Source: Clitoria ternatea (lineage: Eukaryota > Streptophyta > Magnoliopsida > Fabales > Fabaceae). Taken from it: DNA of 64,000 nt. Of the stretch, positions 46,894 to 59,202 are shown in pieces. The notes under the pieces are model-generated. The model had not been told where the DNA came from and did no database searches. It was given only the letters and a program-made list of their open reading frames with translations. The translations under genes and the position numbers were made by a program. The stretch is from contig CM075671.1 in the NCBI GenBank assembly GCA_037962975.1, positions 39,394,501-39,458,500 on the forward strand, read 5' to 3'. Within the stretch, counting starts at the first letter, position 1. Every line of letters starts with the position of its first letter.

Positions 46894-48024
46894 TTTATGC
46901 ACCACGCTCAAGCGGACACGTTCACGCTCAAGCGTGAAGTCACAGAATGCATAAAGTTAAGGCCATCACGCTCAAGTGCGCACACGATCACGCTTAAGCG
47001 TGAATTCTACTTGCCCAGTTTATTATTTTCCCTTCAACGTGATTTATTGTAATAAATTAGTTGCTGATTATTTTTGTATTTTAGTAATTTAATTATTGTA
47101 TTATAATTAGTCAGTCCCTTATAATTAATTAATTAGTGTCGTTAGTTTAATTGTATGAAGTTTCCTTTGTAATTAATTAGAGTTAGTTAGTTAGTTAATT
47201 TTTGTCGTAGGTATATATAGTTGTAAATACTCTGTAACAGAGACGGAAGCAATAACATAATTCATTTTTTGATTTTCAATCTCTCTCTAAACATTTTCCC
47301 TCTCTAAACTTTCTCTTCGATGGCTTTCCACGTTCCTTCTTCTGAAACCACTTCCATGGGTTGCTAAACTCATATGGTTGGGATTGCTGAAGCTTCCAAT
47401 GGATTGTTGAATCTGCATTGATGAAATTATCTTCTGAAGCATGAGGAGAACAAGCTAAGAAGTGGATCTAAATTGCTGGATTGACAAATCCAGACCTAAT
47501 TGAAGAATTTTACAAGTGAGGAATCAGGGTTGAAAGCTTAGGTAACTTCTAGCTTCCTAACTAATTCAGGCCTAGTAATTAGGTGAATAGTTAGGGTTCA
47601 ATCCCCAATTTCGCATTAGATTTCTCTGTCACTGAACACCTAAGGGATTAGGGTTTAATTCATAGAATTTAGTGTATTCACCTAAGGAATTAAGGATTAA
47701 CCATTTGTGAATTGTCCTCTTGAATCTGAAGCTTGATTAAACCTTAATTGCATGTTTCTTGATGAAATTATGAGCTAAAGCAATCCTAACCTATCTTCCA
47801 TCAATTACACTTCATCTCTTATATTATTTCTGAAAATACAAAAACATAAAAATAATAGAAAAGCATAAACATAATGAACTCTATCTTCTTGTATTTTGGT
47901 TCAGCTTGTACTAGTCCTAGGTTATGGTAATTACCTCAATCCTTGTGGGACGATCAAATATATTACAAACGTAACTATTGGTGCGCTTGCCAAAAGAATA
48001 AAATCCTTCGGGAGATATGCATCA
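46894..48024 (+). mobile_element. 5' LTR of A, second part
   Basis: It begins with the second tttat of the B insertion and ends ...gatatgcatca. It aligns to 58071-59202 of the 3' LTR. Three or more CACGCTTAAGCGTG-type palindromes occupy about 46905-47010. A TATA-like tatatata lies at about 47213, a candidate core promoter for the element. Confidence 0.9.
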
Positions 48025-48030
48025 AGTTAA

Positions 48031-48050
48031 TGGCATCGTTGTTGGGGATT
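48031..48050 (+). promoter_or_regulatory. Primer-binding site of A, mutated
   Basis: TGGCATCGTTGTTGGGGATT follows the LTR end after six bases. It differs from the tRNA-Asp-type PBS of B by C-to-T changes and one G-to-A change, consistent with deamination of methylated cytosines. Confidence 0.85.
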
Positions 48051-48209
48051 ATTAAGTAATATCAATAATCCTTGGACCGGTACTAGACTAAACCATTTGA
48101 ATTTTTTTTTGCATTGAGTAGCAGTTTAATTCTCATCTTTAGTTTAGCAGTAATTTGTGTGTAGCAGTAGCAGTAGCTGTGAATTGTTTTTGTGTCTAAT
48201 ATTTGGTGT

Positions 48210-49620
48210 ATGCAGTCAAGGAATGGAATAGAGGAGAGTTACATTAGGTTTGGAATAGAGGAGAGCCATTCTTCTTTGATCCTGATATTGATTTGTTAGA
48301 GCGTAAACTTAGAAAGGAGAAAAGACAAAAAGAACAGCAAGAAATGGAATAGAGGAGAGTTACATTAGGTGACTACTCCAGGCCTACTAAAGAAGGATCG
48401 CAGTCCAGCATCCTTAGGCCTCCAATTACAGCTAATAATTTTGAACTTAAGCCAGCTTTGCTGCAGTTGGTTAGAAATAATCAATTTGGAGGAAGTGAGG
48501 TTGAGGATCCAAATTTGCATCTAGCAACCTTCCTCTAAATTTGTGATACAGTGAAAATGAATGGTCGCCCTGATGAGGCAATAAGATTAAGATTGTTTCC
48601 TTTTTCTCTAAGGGACCGTGCAAAAGCCTGGTTGTAGAGCCAACCAAGAGGCAGTATATCTACTTGGGAGGATTTACAAAGAAAATTTTTGATTAAATAT
48701 TTCCCTCCTTCCAAGTATGCCAAGTTGCGCACTGAAATCACTTGTTTCCAGCAGAGAAAGGGTGAATCTCTGATGGAAGCATGGGATAGGTACAAGGAAA
48801 GCTTGAGGAAATGTCCTCATCATAGGATTCCTGATGTGCAACAAGTTACCATATTCTATAATGGTGTAAGACCAGCAACTAGAGTCTTGATTGATGCCTC
48901 AACTAGAGGTTCATTGACCATAAAAACTGTAGAAGAAGTTATAAAGTTGATTGATGTTATGGCTTCAAATGAATGTTTAGTTAGTGGAAGGAGCCAAATC
49001 CCTAAGAGAGGGATATTAGAATTAGAAGCACAAGATGCTTATTTAGCTCAAAGTAAGTTGATGACTCAGACTTTAGATAAACTAAGTGTACAGATTTTAG
49101 AACTCCAAAAGCCTAGCCAAGTTTGTATGATGAGCTATGATTTTTATGGTGGAGACCATGAAATTGGCATGTGTGATCTAAATGTGCCTGCTGAACAAGT
49201 TAATTTCATGGGGCAACAGTTTCAAAGGAATTAACCCTTTAATTCCTTCAATCCTAACTATAGGAACCACCCCAATTTTTCATGGCAGAAAGGTCCACAT
49301 TTAAATCAAAACATGCCACAAAATCAAACCACAAATAGATCACAACAACCATCTCCCCCTCCCCCTAAAGAAAAGTCTGAACTTGAGAATGTTCTATCTC
49401 AATTCATTCAGGCCACTCAGGCCAGCTTTAAAAATCAAGAAGTGTTTATCCAGAATCTGGAAAATCAGGTTGGACAGCTCTCAAAACAGTTAGCTGAGAG
49501 ACAATCAGACAATTTTCCTGGAGATACTGAGGTAAATCCAACGGAACATTGCAAAGCAATAATCACTAGGAGTGGAAAAACCTTGGTTCTTCCTACTCCA
49601 AGTACTGAAACACAATAGAA
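48210..49620 (+). pseudogene. gag of A, broken
   Basis: A gag reading with a PF03732-like domain: 'IRLRLFPFSLRDRAKAWL' (about 48580-48635), 'LIKYFPPSKYAKLRTEI' and 'LMEAWDRYKESLRKCPHH'. The nucleocapsid region near 49115-49180 has lost a recognisable CCHC knuckle. A Pro-rich linker and a coiled-coil-like stretch follow (49313-49500). In-frame stops occur at about 48536, 48636, 49232 and 49616. A likely initiator is at 48210. A 25-bp word (tggaatagaggagagttacattagg) occurs twice near the start (about 48224 and 48344), a local duplication not seen in H. Confidence 0.85.
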
Positions 49621-52600
49621 AAAGAGCAGGAAAGTGACGAAATAAATAAAACTGAAAATAAGGTAGAAATAGAAAAAGAGAAAGAAAACCAAGTTCATCA
49701 AAAGAAAAAGAAAAAGAATGATTTGATCTTGGAGGAAGTTGTCAAGCTAACTCTTGAAAAATTAAAGAATGCTCCGTTTCCACATAGATTCAAGAAACAG
49801 ATATAGGAGCAAAAGTTTTCTAAGTTCTTAGATATGTTCAAAAAGCTTCACATAAATATTCCCTTTGCTAAGGCATTGCAAAGGATGCCTTTATATGCTA
49901 AATTTTTAAAAGAACTTCTGTCTAAGAAGAGAAAGCTTAAGGGAGATGAAATGATTGCCCTTACTCAAGAGTGCAGTGTAATTATTCAGAAGAAATTCCC
50001 TTAAAAGCTAGAAGATCCTAGATCTTTTACAATACCTTGTGCAATAGGGGATGTTCATGTTGGAAGTGCTTAATGTGACCTAAGAGCTAGTATAAACCTT
50101 ATGCCTTTGTCCTTAATGAGGAAATTAGGAATTAATGACCTGCAACCAACTCCCATGTCTTTGTAGTTGGCTGATAGGTCTATCAAATATCCTCATGGGA
50201 TTCTGGAAGACTTGTTAGTAAAGGTAGATAAGTTCATCTTTCCAGCGGATTTTATAGTTTTGGACATGGAAGCTGATAGAGAGATTCCCTTAATCTCAGA
50301 GGGACCCTTCTTAGCTACTAGAAGAGCTTTAATTGATGTAGAGAAGGGAGAACTCATGCTGAGAGTTCAAGAGGAGCATGTAACTATTAATGTCTTTAAT
50401 GCTATGAAACATCTAGCTGAGAAGATGGATTGTTTTATGCTTGAAGAAATTAAAAGTTATAAGACTCCTATGCTGTTAAGAACTGAAGAAGAGGCTTTAC
50501 AAGCCTTTTATTAGGATGATTTTGACTCCGAGACTCAGGAGTTAGATGACTCATATACTGAGTTACTGAACCTACTAGAAGTATGTGAAGTGGGGGAAGT
50601 AAAAGATGAAAAGAAAGAAAAATTAAATAATACTACACTTGAGAAGGGTAAGGAGGTATTTGAATAAAAATATGATTTGAAACCTCTGCCTTCTCATTTG
50701 AAATATGTTTTCTTGGGAAGTAATGAGTCACATCCTGTAATCATAAATGCTAAATTAAAGGATGAGGATGTAGGAAAACTAATAGGGGTTTTAAGAAAAC
50801 ATGAATCTGTCATTGGTTGGAACATTTCTGATTTAAAGAGGATTAGTCCATCATTTTGTATGCATAAAATTTTGATGGAGGATGATTATTCCCCAGTTGT
50901 TCAACCACAAAGAAGGTTAAACCCCATAATGAAAGAAGTTGTAAGGAAAAAAATGGTTAAACTCCTTCATGCAGGGATTATCTATCCTATCTCAGACAAC
51001 GCTTGGATCAATCTGGTCCAAGTAGTGCCTAAGAAAGGAGGGACGACCACTGTTAAAAATGAAGAAGGTGAAGTCATTGCCACTAGACTAGCTACAGGTT
51101 GGAGGATGTGCATAAACTATAGAAGGTTAAATGACTCAACTAGAAAAGACCACTTTCCTTTACCACTTGTAGACCAAATGCTTGAGAGGCTGTTAGGTCA
51201 TGAGTATTATTGCTTCCTTGGATATTCTGGATACAACCAAATTGTGGTTAATCCAAAAGATTAAGAGAAGACAGCCTTTACCTATCCATATGGAATCTTT
51301 GCATATAGGTGTATGCCATTTGGTTTGTGTAATACACCAGCATGCTGGCAATTTTTGGGGACATGGTAGAGAAGTTCATTAAGGTGTTTATGGATGAATT
51401 TTCTGTGTTTGGAAACAGCTTTGTTATATGCCTCGGTAACCTATCTAAGGTGCTGGTGAGATGTCAAGAGACTAATCTTGTCCTCAACTGGGAAAAATGT
51501 CATTTTATGGTTAGAAGAGGGATAGTCCTTGGCCACAAAGTCTCTGCAGAGGGCATTCAAGTAGATAGAGCCAAGATTGATATAATTGAATCCTCCTCCA
51601 ATCAATGTGAAAGAAATGAGGAGTTTCTTAGGATGTGTTAGCTTCTATAGGTGATTTATAAAAGATTTTTTGAAAATAGCAAAGCCTTTGACTGATTTGC
51701 TTGTGAAAGATTATGCTTTTGTGTTTGATGAAAAGTATGTCAAGGCTTTTGAAAATCTGAAACAAAGATTAATTACAGCTCCAATCCTTGCAGCACCTAA
51801 TTGTCTTTACCATTTGAACTCATGTGTGATGCAAGTGATTCTGCTATAGGAGCTGTACTGGGGCAAAAAAAAGAAAAATTAACACATGTCATTTATTATG
51901 CTAGTAAGGTATTGAACAAGAATCAAATAAACTACACCACTACTGAAAAAGAGATGCTTGTTGTGGTGTATGCATTTGATAAATTCAGAGCTTACTTGAT
52001 TGGTGCTAAGTTCATTATTTATACAGATTATTCAGTAATCAAGTACTTGCTAGCTAAAAAAGAATCAAAGCCAAGATTGATCAGATAGGTTCTATTACTC
52101 CAAGAGTTTGATTTGGAAATAAGAGATAAAAAGGGAGTAAAGAACTTAGTGGCTAATCAACTCTCTCGTCTAGAAAGTGAATCAGACTCTATCTTGATAA
52201 CAGAGGAATTTCCAGATGAGAGGCTGATGGCAACTACCACAGGGCCATGGTATGCTTATATGGCCAACTTTAAAAGTGCCTCTGTGGTACCAGAAGGGTG
52301 GACATCCCAAATGAAGAAAAAGTTCTTTCATGACAACAAACTTTTCTATGGGATGATCCATTTTTGTGTAAGATAGGAGTAGATAGAATTATAAGGAGAT
52401 ATGTGCCTAAACCGGAGCAAGAAAGGCTCTTATGGCACTGCCATGACTCCTATTATAGAGGACACCATAGTGCCTCCAGAACAGCAGCAAAAGTATTGCA
52501 ATATGGCTTTTATTGGCCAATAATTTTTTAGGATGCTAGAGTATATGTGCAAAGGTGTGATAAGTACCAAAAAAGTGGAGGCCTTTCTGCTAAAGCTGAC

Positions 52601-53533
52601 ATACCTTTGACAAATATTTTAGTTGTGGAGTTATTTGATGTTTGGGGCATTGACTTCATGGGACCATTCCCAAAGTCATTCTCTAATGAGTATATCCTTG
52701 TTGTTGTGGATTATGTCTCCAAGTGGGTGGAGGCAATCCCTACCAGAACCAATGATGCACATGTGGTGCTTAGGTTTATAAAGAAGAATATTTTCTCTAG
52801 ATTTGGAGTCCCTAGAGTCCTCATTAGTGATGGAGGGTCATATTTCTGCAATAGAATCATGGAAAAAGCCCTGAGACATTAAGAGGTACTGCATAAGGTG
52901 TCTACTCCATACCATCCATAAACTTGTGGACAAGTTGAGCTTTCCAATAGAGAAATCAAGAGAATATTAGAGAAAATGGTGGGGAAATCTAGGAAGGATT
53001 GGTTTGTAAGATTAGATGATGCATTGTGGGCCTATAGGACAGCATTTAAGACTCTAATTGGCATGTCACCTTATCAGTTGGTATATGGTAAGGCTTGCCA
53101 TCTCCCTGTGGAGTTAGAACATAAGGCATAGTGGGCCACAAAGTTGTTAAACATGGATTGTGACCAATCTCAAGAGGAAAGAGTCCTAAAACTCCATGAA
53201 CTTGAGGAGTTTAGACTTAATGCTTATTAGAGTGCCTCAATTTATAAAGAGAAAACTAAGAGGTGGCATGATAAGTAGATAAACAAAAAAGAGTTTCAAA
53301 AGGATGATAAGGTCTTGTTGTTTAATTCTAGACTGAGACTCTTTCCAGGAAAACTCAGATCCAAATGGTCTGGACCTTTTATTGTGAATGAGGTTTTCCC
53401 TCATGGTGTAATTAAAGTAAAAGAACCAGCCACTGGAAAAACATTCAAAGTGAATGGCCAAAGACTCAAGCTCCACTTTGGAGGAGAGTTTGATAGGCAG
53501 AAATCCTTCATGTCTTTACAGGCATCTTCTTAG
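49621..53533 (+). pseudogene. pol of A: protease, RT, RNase H, integrase, heavily decayed
   Basis: The order is as in B. The protease-side linker reads open at 50167-50514 and RT at 50677-51264 and 51342-51641. RNase H runs from 51801 ('MCDASDSAIGAVLG', 'YTDYSVIKYLL') to about 52088, integrase at 52547-52882 ('GIDFMGPFPKSF', 'LISDGGSYF'), and the C-terminal GPF block at 53315-53533. The RT motif corresponding to LDGYSG reads L-G-Y-S-G, so the first catalytic Asp is deleted by an in-frame 3-base loss at about 51219. The second motif reads F-M-D-E, with the second Asp changed. Frame changes occur at about 51265-51342 and 52376-52547. It is not expected to be active. Confidence 0.9.
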
Positions 53534-54719
53534 ATGTCAAAGGTCAAGCCAGTGACCTTAAAGAAGTGCTTGAGGGAGGCAACCCTACATTTTAATTGTT
53601 GTATTTTTGTGCTTTGTGTTTTCAAACAATAATTGAACTAAAAATTTTGAATAAGGTGTGAATAAGCTTGAAAAATATTGAATAAGGTTTGAGTGTATAA
53701 ACTTGGAATTCCAGTGTTCATACGCGCATCAACAAAATAATAAAATATTGGACTAGTAGGTACATGTACATACACTCCAAACTAGGCGTTGCTATGCGTA
53801 AATAAATTAGTATCAGGCCCCCATTGGCGCTCAAGCGAGAACCTTGTGCGCTCAAGCATGGACAGAAATGTGTCTTCACGCTTAAGCGTGACCATTGCGC
53901 GCTTGAGCGAGCTCGGGGACTAACAAGCGTGACCTTTCATGCTGGCAGTTTGAACTTGAAGAAAGAAATGACGCTTGAGAGTGCGCATTCACGCTTAAGC
54001 GTGACCTTTAAAAAAACCCTCACGCTTGAGCGTGACCCTTCACGCTTAAAGCGTGATCCATGGATATGCATACGCGCTTGAGCGAGGAATATTCACGCTT
54101 AAGCGTGATCGTGGAAGTGTCTATCCTGTTGTGCCTGTGCGCTTGAGTGAGGAACTCCACGCTTTAAACGTGACTATTGGACCAAGCTGACGCTTGAGCG
54201 TAACCATTTCACGCTTGGAGCGTGATCCCTTTTGTTATGTCCTACGCTTGAGCGAGAGAATATCACACTTAAGCGTGACTCCTGTACACTTAAGCGTGAT
54301 CATATACGCTTAAGTGATAATTCATACTTCACCACCCGTTACAATCTGTTGTGCTTTAATAAGGGCGTATGTACGCCAAGATTTCAATGTATCTACACGT
54401 ACCCAGGCATTAGGTTCAGCAGTATAAAACCCTCTCAGCATACAAACCCTAACTCTCTACGTTGGAAACTTGGGTTTTGAATAGGAAAAGGCATAATCTT
54501 TGGATTCCTTTGAAAGGTAACATCTTTTCATTCCTTAATTACAGTTAATAGCTAGGATTTTGGTATTTCATTGTTTTAATTTCAAACTTTCTGTATCCAT
54601 CATATCTTTCATCTTATATTTTCATTTCTCTAGGGTTGTTTTATTCATGCATTTGCACCCACTTAGGCTCTATAAACACTATCCTTAACATTCACAATGT
54701 CTACAAGATCACAAAGACT
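53534..54719 (+). other. Spacer between pol and post-pol ORF in A
   Basis: Non-coding DNA dominated by a palindromic repeat array (53820-54310). A candidate start of the post-pol mRNA lies around 54420-54490, where tataaaac (about 54423) and a 5' leader-like stretch are seen. The 85-codon ORF at 53824-54081 is a translation of the array and not a gene. Confidence 0.65.
53820..54310. repeat. CACGCTTAAGCGTG palindrome array in A
   Basis: About twenty copies of (C)ACGCTTAAGCGTGA(CC) and CGCTTGAGCG-type variants occur at irregular spacing of about 15-40 bases. CACGCTTAAGCGTG is a perfect 14-bp palindrome. The same motif occurs in both LTRs of A (about 34548, 46905-47010, 57960-58180) and in H (about 2355-2590). 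Confidence 0.9.
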
Positions 54720-56052
54720 CCTTAGAGAATAGAAAGAATTGTTGATATGAAAAGTGTGAAGAAAACTTCAAAAGAGAAAGGAAAAAGGGTGGCTACTTCA
54801 AGCACCCCTATTTCTCCACCACCTAAAAAGAGTAAAAGCCTTAAGGAAGAAAAGAAGTCCAAGAGAAATGAGGATTTTGATGGGCATAGGTTTATAGATT
54901 CCATGGCTGCTTAAGAATATAAGAAAAAATTCAAAAACAGAGGAGTAATAAGGGAAAGGACTCTGGTCCTTGATAAAGATAATTGCTCTGATATTGATGT
55001 AAAGGCTGCTATGTTTGCAAGGAAATGGCGGTATTTTAATGAGAACTTAGGCAATGGTTATCAAGAACTCACTAGGGAATTTTATGCCAATCTAAGGGCT
55101 AATTCTATTGAGGATAAGTTTCCTTTTTCTTCCTTCTTGAGAGGAGTCATCATTCCTCTTTCTAGACATATACTGAATAAGCTTTTGAAAGTACCTATCT
55201 TAGATGGTGAAGGATGTCACTACACTTGGATAGTGGATATCTTACATAGGGCTGAAAGTGAGAAGCTTAGGAAAGAAATTTTAGAGGAATGTTGTGAATA
55301 AGGAGCTGCATATATAACAAAAGTGAGTGGTGCACCAAAATGTGTCAGGAAGAGTTGTTTGAATCATCTCCCCCTCTTATGGTGCCACTATGTCCTTTCA
55401 TCCCTACAACCTGTGGCTCATGCTACTAAGGTTGTCATTAAGAGGTTGGTGTTAATTTATTGTCTAATGAAAGGCCTGTATGTTAATTTCGGTGAGTTAA
55501 TACTGGAGGAGATGGTGAAAGCTATTGAAAAAAAATCTCCAACTGCCATATTGCTCTGTTATCACTTTATTGGCCCAAAAGAATCAGGTTAGGTTGAACT
55601 ATGAAGAGCTGACAAAGGTGAAGCCTGAGAGGATTATGGATAAGTACTGGGTACTAGACCACATTGACCATTTTGTGCCTCAAGAATCAAAGCGTCAAAG
55701 ACAACCCAACCCATCATCTTTTGCACCACCACCTTCAACAGGCTCAGGTAATCCTTTTGATCTATCTATGGTAATGCAAGAAATCTAAGCCATGAAGAAG
55801 ATGCAGTTAGGGACCTATCTGGTCCTGAACCATGATCTCTTGCTAAGAAAGATTGCCACTATACTGAACGTGGACCACACTGAAGAAATGGGAGTTCCAA
55901 CTGACAGAGACTTATGGTTGGCTTCTATTGGGTTCACCATCCCCCCTGATGACACACCTCTAGCAACTGAATTTCCACCCCACCCTGAGCAACATAATGA
56001 TGAGCCTATGGCTAAAGCTGCTGATGAAGACGATGAAGAAGAGGAAGATTGA
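54720..56052 (+). pseudogene. Athila post-pol ORF of A, broken
   Basis: Homologous in position to the ORF of B but strongly diverged. A Lys/Ser-rich N-terminus ('KKTSKEKGKR', 'PPPKKSKSLKEEKK', about 54755-54870) is followed by a core with 'FARKWRYFNENLG' and 'FYANLRANSIEDKFPFSSF' (55012-55140). There is an acidic C-terminus ending in D/E residues (56020-56050). Stops or frame changes occur at about 54913, 55299, 55590 and 55786. It resembles the 'putative plant transposon protein' family seen with Athila/Calypso elements; function unknown, no membrane segment seen. Confidence 0.75.
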
Positions 56053-57595
56053 TATTTTAATTTGCTGTCATTTAAGTTAAGTTGATTGTGATGTAATAAC
56101 TTTCTTTTAATGTCCTTTCTTGAACAATGTATTTCCTTTTCAGTTGTAATGAAATTTTATTTCCATCTTAAGTTGTTTGTTGTTACTTCTTTTCTGATTT
56201 GTATTATCTAATTCCTGCAATAATCACTAACCAAATCCTTGCCATATAGGTAAAAAGGGAAGTAATCTATCCATTACTCTCATTAATTTATGGAAGGTGT
56301 TAACTGTATTTAATTTAGAATTCATCTTAATTATTTAAAGTTTACTGATTCTCAGGCATCATTTGGATAAATTAATTGATTCGCATTGCTTGATTCATGA
56401 CCCCTGTCATCCTTAATTATTTACATTGTCACCATGCTAGTTAGCAATTTGAATTTGTAACCTCGCATTAAGTTTGGGGACATGATTGGCTGATTACCTA
56501 TAATTTATGAGGTTTTGAGCCTTTATTATTTCCTTTCCGAGTGTGCCTGCATTATTGTTAGTGAGACAGAATTTGCTTCAGTGCTTGCTAAATGATTATA
56601 TGTTTACCAATTGGAAATGATAAAGGCCTTCTTTGTAAATTAGCCAGGGCCAACTTTAGCCATCCTTACTATTAATTATCCTTTGACCTAATAATTATGT
56701 TTGAGCCTGAGACCCCTTTATTCTAATTATGTACCTAATTTTACAAGCCTGTGTATCTAAGGAAAACCAAGTGAATTATCCATGGATGTTCCACTAATGA
56801 ATTGCGGAGTCTTATCTTATTGCTAGGGACTAGCAACTTCTAAGTTTGGGGATGAAGAGTGTGCCTCACAACAATTAAAGGACACACTATGTCCTTAATT
56901 ATGGATGAGGATTTTGAGAAATGAAAGGAATAATAGCGAAAGTAAAAAGAAAAGTGAAAAATCAGTAAAGCAATTCCTATATAGAAGGAAAATGATATTG
57001 AAAAAAAATGAATGAAAGAGAAGAAAGAAAAAAAAAGAAAGAGTCCAAAGGACTGAAAGAGAAGAAGGTGCAAAGCACCACAAATAGTTGAGTTATCCTT
57101 TATCTGAAAAAAAATAAAAGCAGAGAGTTGGTTAGTAAAGGCATTTGAGTTAAGATTGAGGCAAGGCATCAGTGGGCACATCTTTTAACCCAACATTGAC
57201 TAGAAAAACAAAAATGGAGCCTGTAGCCTAACCCCATTACAAGCTTAAAAAGCCCTTACTGATCCATTTGTGCTAGCATATGTCATGATGTTTAGAATTG
57301 TTGCAAGCCTATGTTGATCTAACAATTATGCAGGTGATGAGTGCATGCAACTAACCTTATACACTGAGAGAAGAATGAAACACCAATCTATGTGAGGAAA
57401 GCATCACCAGCTTGTTCCCAAAGGAAATGTGAGTAATTATATTTTCAGAAGATGCAAAAAAAAGAAAGCATGAATGGTATACAATAATAATGTATGAATT
57501 AAGTTAAGGGAAGGTTGATTGTCTTGAGTAAGTGTAATTGATTTAATTAATCTGAGTCTTTGCTCGAGGACAGGCAAGCTTTAAGTTTGGGGATG
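56053..57595 (+). other. 3' untranslated region of A with repeated PPT-like tracts
   Basis: No gene. The words taagtttggggacatgattg (about 56471), ctaagtttggggatgaag (about 56839) and ttaagtttggggatg (57581-57595) recur. The last abuts the 3' LTR and is the expected polypurine primer. A purine-rich, A-rich stretch spans about 56920-57120. Confidence 0.8.
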
Positions 57596-59202
57596 TGATA
57601 AGTCTTGAAAAGACTTAATAAATTCATCTTTAATTTAACTTAATCCATTAAATTGTGTTGAGTTTGGCATTATTATGTAATGAATTGTCATTTTTTCTTA
57701 TTTTAATTATTTAATTCAATTGTGTTTAAGTTATGCAAGAAATTAACTAAAAGGATAAGTACATAAGGAAATATGTTTATTAAGAGATTTATTAACCTAG
57801 TGTACATATGCTAGGCATTTATATGTTGTATTTTGCAGGATTAGGTGCAGGAGATCCAGCGTACATATGCTGGAATCCCAGTATATGTACGCGAACAAAT
57901 AGAACTAAATAAAGAGAAGAATCAGCAAGGAACAAGACATCATGCTCAAGCAAAGGAGTTCCACGCTCAAGCGTGAAGTCAACATGCAATTCACGTAAAC
58001 ATCACAACATGCATCAAGGTTAAATGTACTTCGCTCAAGCGAATAAGCTTCATGCTTAAGCGAGAAGTTTGTTTATGTACCACGCTCAAGCGGACACGTT
58101 CACGCTTAAGCATGAAGTCACAAAATGAATAAAGTTAAGGCCATGACGCTCAAGCGCGCACACGATCACGCTTAAGGGTGAATTCTACTTGCCTAGTTTA
58201 TTATTTTTCCTTCGACGTGATTTACTGTAATAAATTAGTTGCTGACTATTTTTGTATTTTAGTAATTTAATTATTGTATTATAATTAGTCAGTCCTTTGT
58301 AATTAATTAATTAGTTTCATTAGTTTAATTGTAGGAAGTTTCCTTTGTAATTAATTAGAGTTAGTTAGTTAGTTAATTTTTGCCGTAGGTATATATAGTT
58401 GTAAATACTCTGTAACAGAGACAGAAGCAATAACACAATTCATTTTCTAATTTTCAATCTCTCTTTAAACATTTTCCCTCTCTAAACTCTCTCTTCCATG
58501 GCTTTCCATATTCCTTCTTCTGAAACCACTTCCATGGTTTGCTAAACTCCTATGGTTGGGATTGCAGAAGCTTCCAATGGATTCTTGAATCTACATTGAG
58601 GAAATTATCTTTTGAAGCATGAGAAGAACAAGCTGAGAAGTGGATCTACATTGCTAGATTGATAAATCCAGACCTAATTGAAGAATTTCACAAGTGAGGA
58701 ATTAGGGTTGAAAGCTTAGGTAACTTCTAGCGTCCTAACTAATTCAGGCCTAGTAATTAGGTGAATAGTTAAGGTTCAATCCCCAATTTCGCATGAGATT
58801 TCTCTGTCACTGAACACCTAAGGGACTAGGGTTTAATGCTTAGGAATTAGTGTTATTCACCTAAGGAATTAGGGATTAACCATCTGTGAATTGTCCTCTT
58901 GAATCTGAAGCTTGATTGAACCTTAATTGCATGTTTCTTGGTGAAATTATGAGCTGAAGCAATCCTAACCTATCTTCCATCAATTACACTTCATCTCTTA
59001 TATGGTTTCTGAAAATATAAAAACATAAAAATAATAGAAAAGCATAAACAGAATGAACTCTATCTTCTTATCTTTTGGTTCAGCTTGTACTAGTCCTAGG
59101 TTATGGTAATTACCTCAATCCCTGTGGGATGATCAAATATATTACAAATTTAATGATTGGTGCGCTTGCCAAAAGAATAAAATCCTTGGGAGATATGCAT
59201 CA
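57596..59202 (+). mobile_element. 3' LTR of A
   Basis: 1607 bp, TGATAAG...GCATCA, followed by the target-site duplication agtac (59203-59207). It contains palindromic CGTATATACG-like words (about 57800-57895) and CACGCTCAAGCG-type repeats (57950-58180). Confidence 0.95.

Larger units (their letters stand above)
34182..59202 (+). mobile_element. Athila-type Ty3/gypsy element A (contains B)
   Basis: A complete element by structure: 5' LTR (34182-34662 plus 46894-48024), PBS, gag, pol, spacer, post-pol ORF, PPT and 3' LTR (57596-59202). It is flanked by the perfect 5-bp duplication agtac (34177-34181 and 59203-59207). Its own length without B is about 12.8 kb. Once the B insertion and one copy of its duplication are removed, the 5' LTR is 1607 bp, identical in length to the 3' LTR. 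Genes are broken by many stops and frameshifts. Confidence 0.95.

Noticed and set aside
53824..54081. 85-codon ORF with repeated Leu-Lys-Arg-Asp words
   Set aside because: It is the translation of the CACGCTTAAGCGTG array, not a repeat protein.
56840..57181. 113-codon Phe-rich minus-strand ORF resembling a membrane protein
   Set aside because: It is the complement of a purine/A-rich stretch in the 3' region of A; the hydrophobic look comes from T-rich composition.
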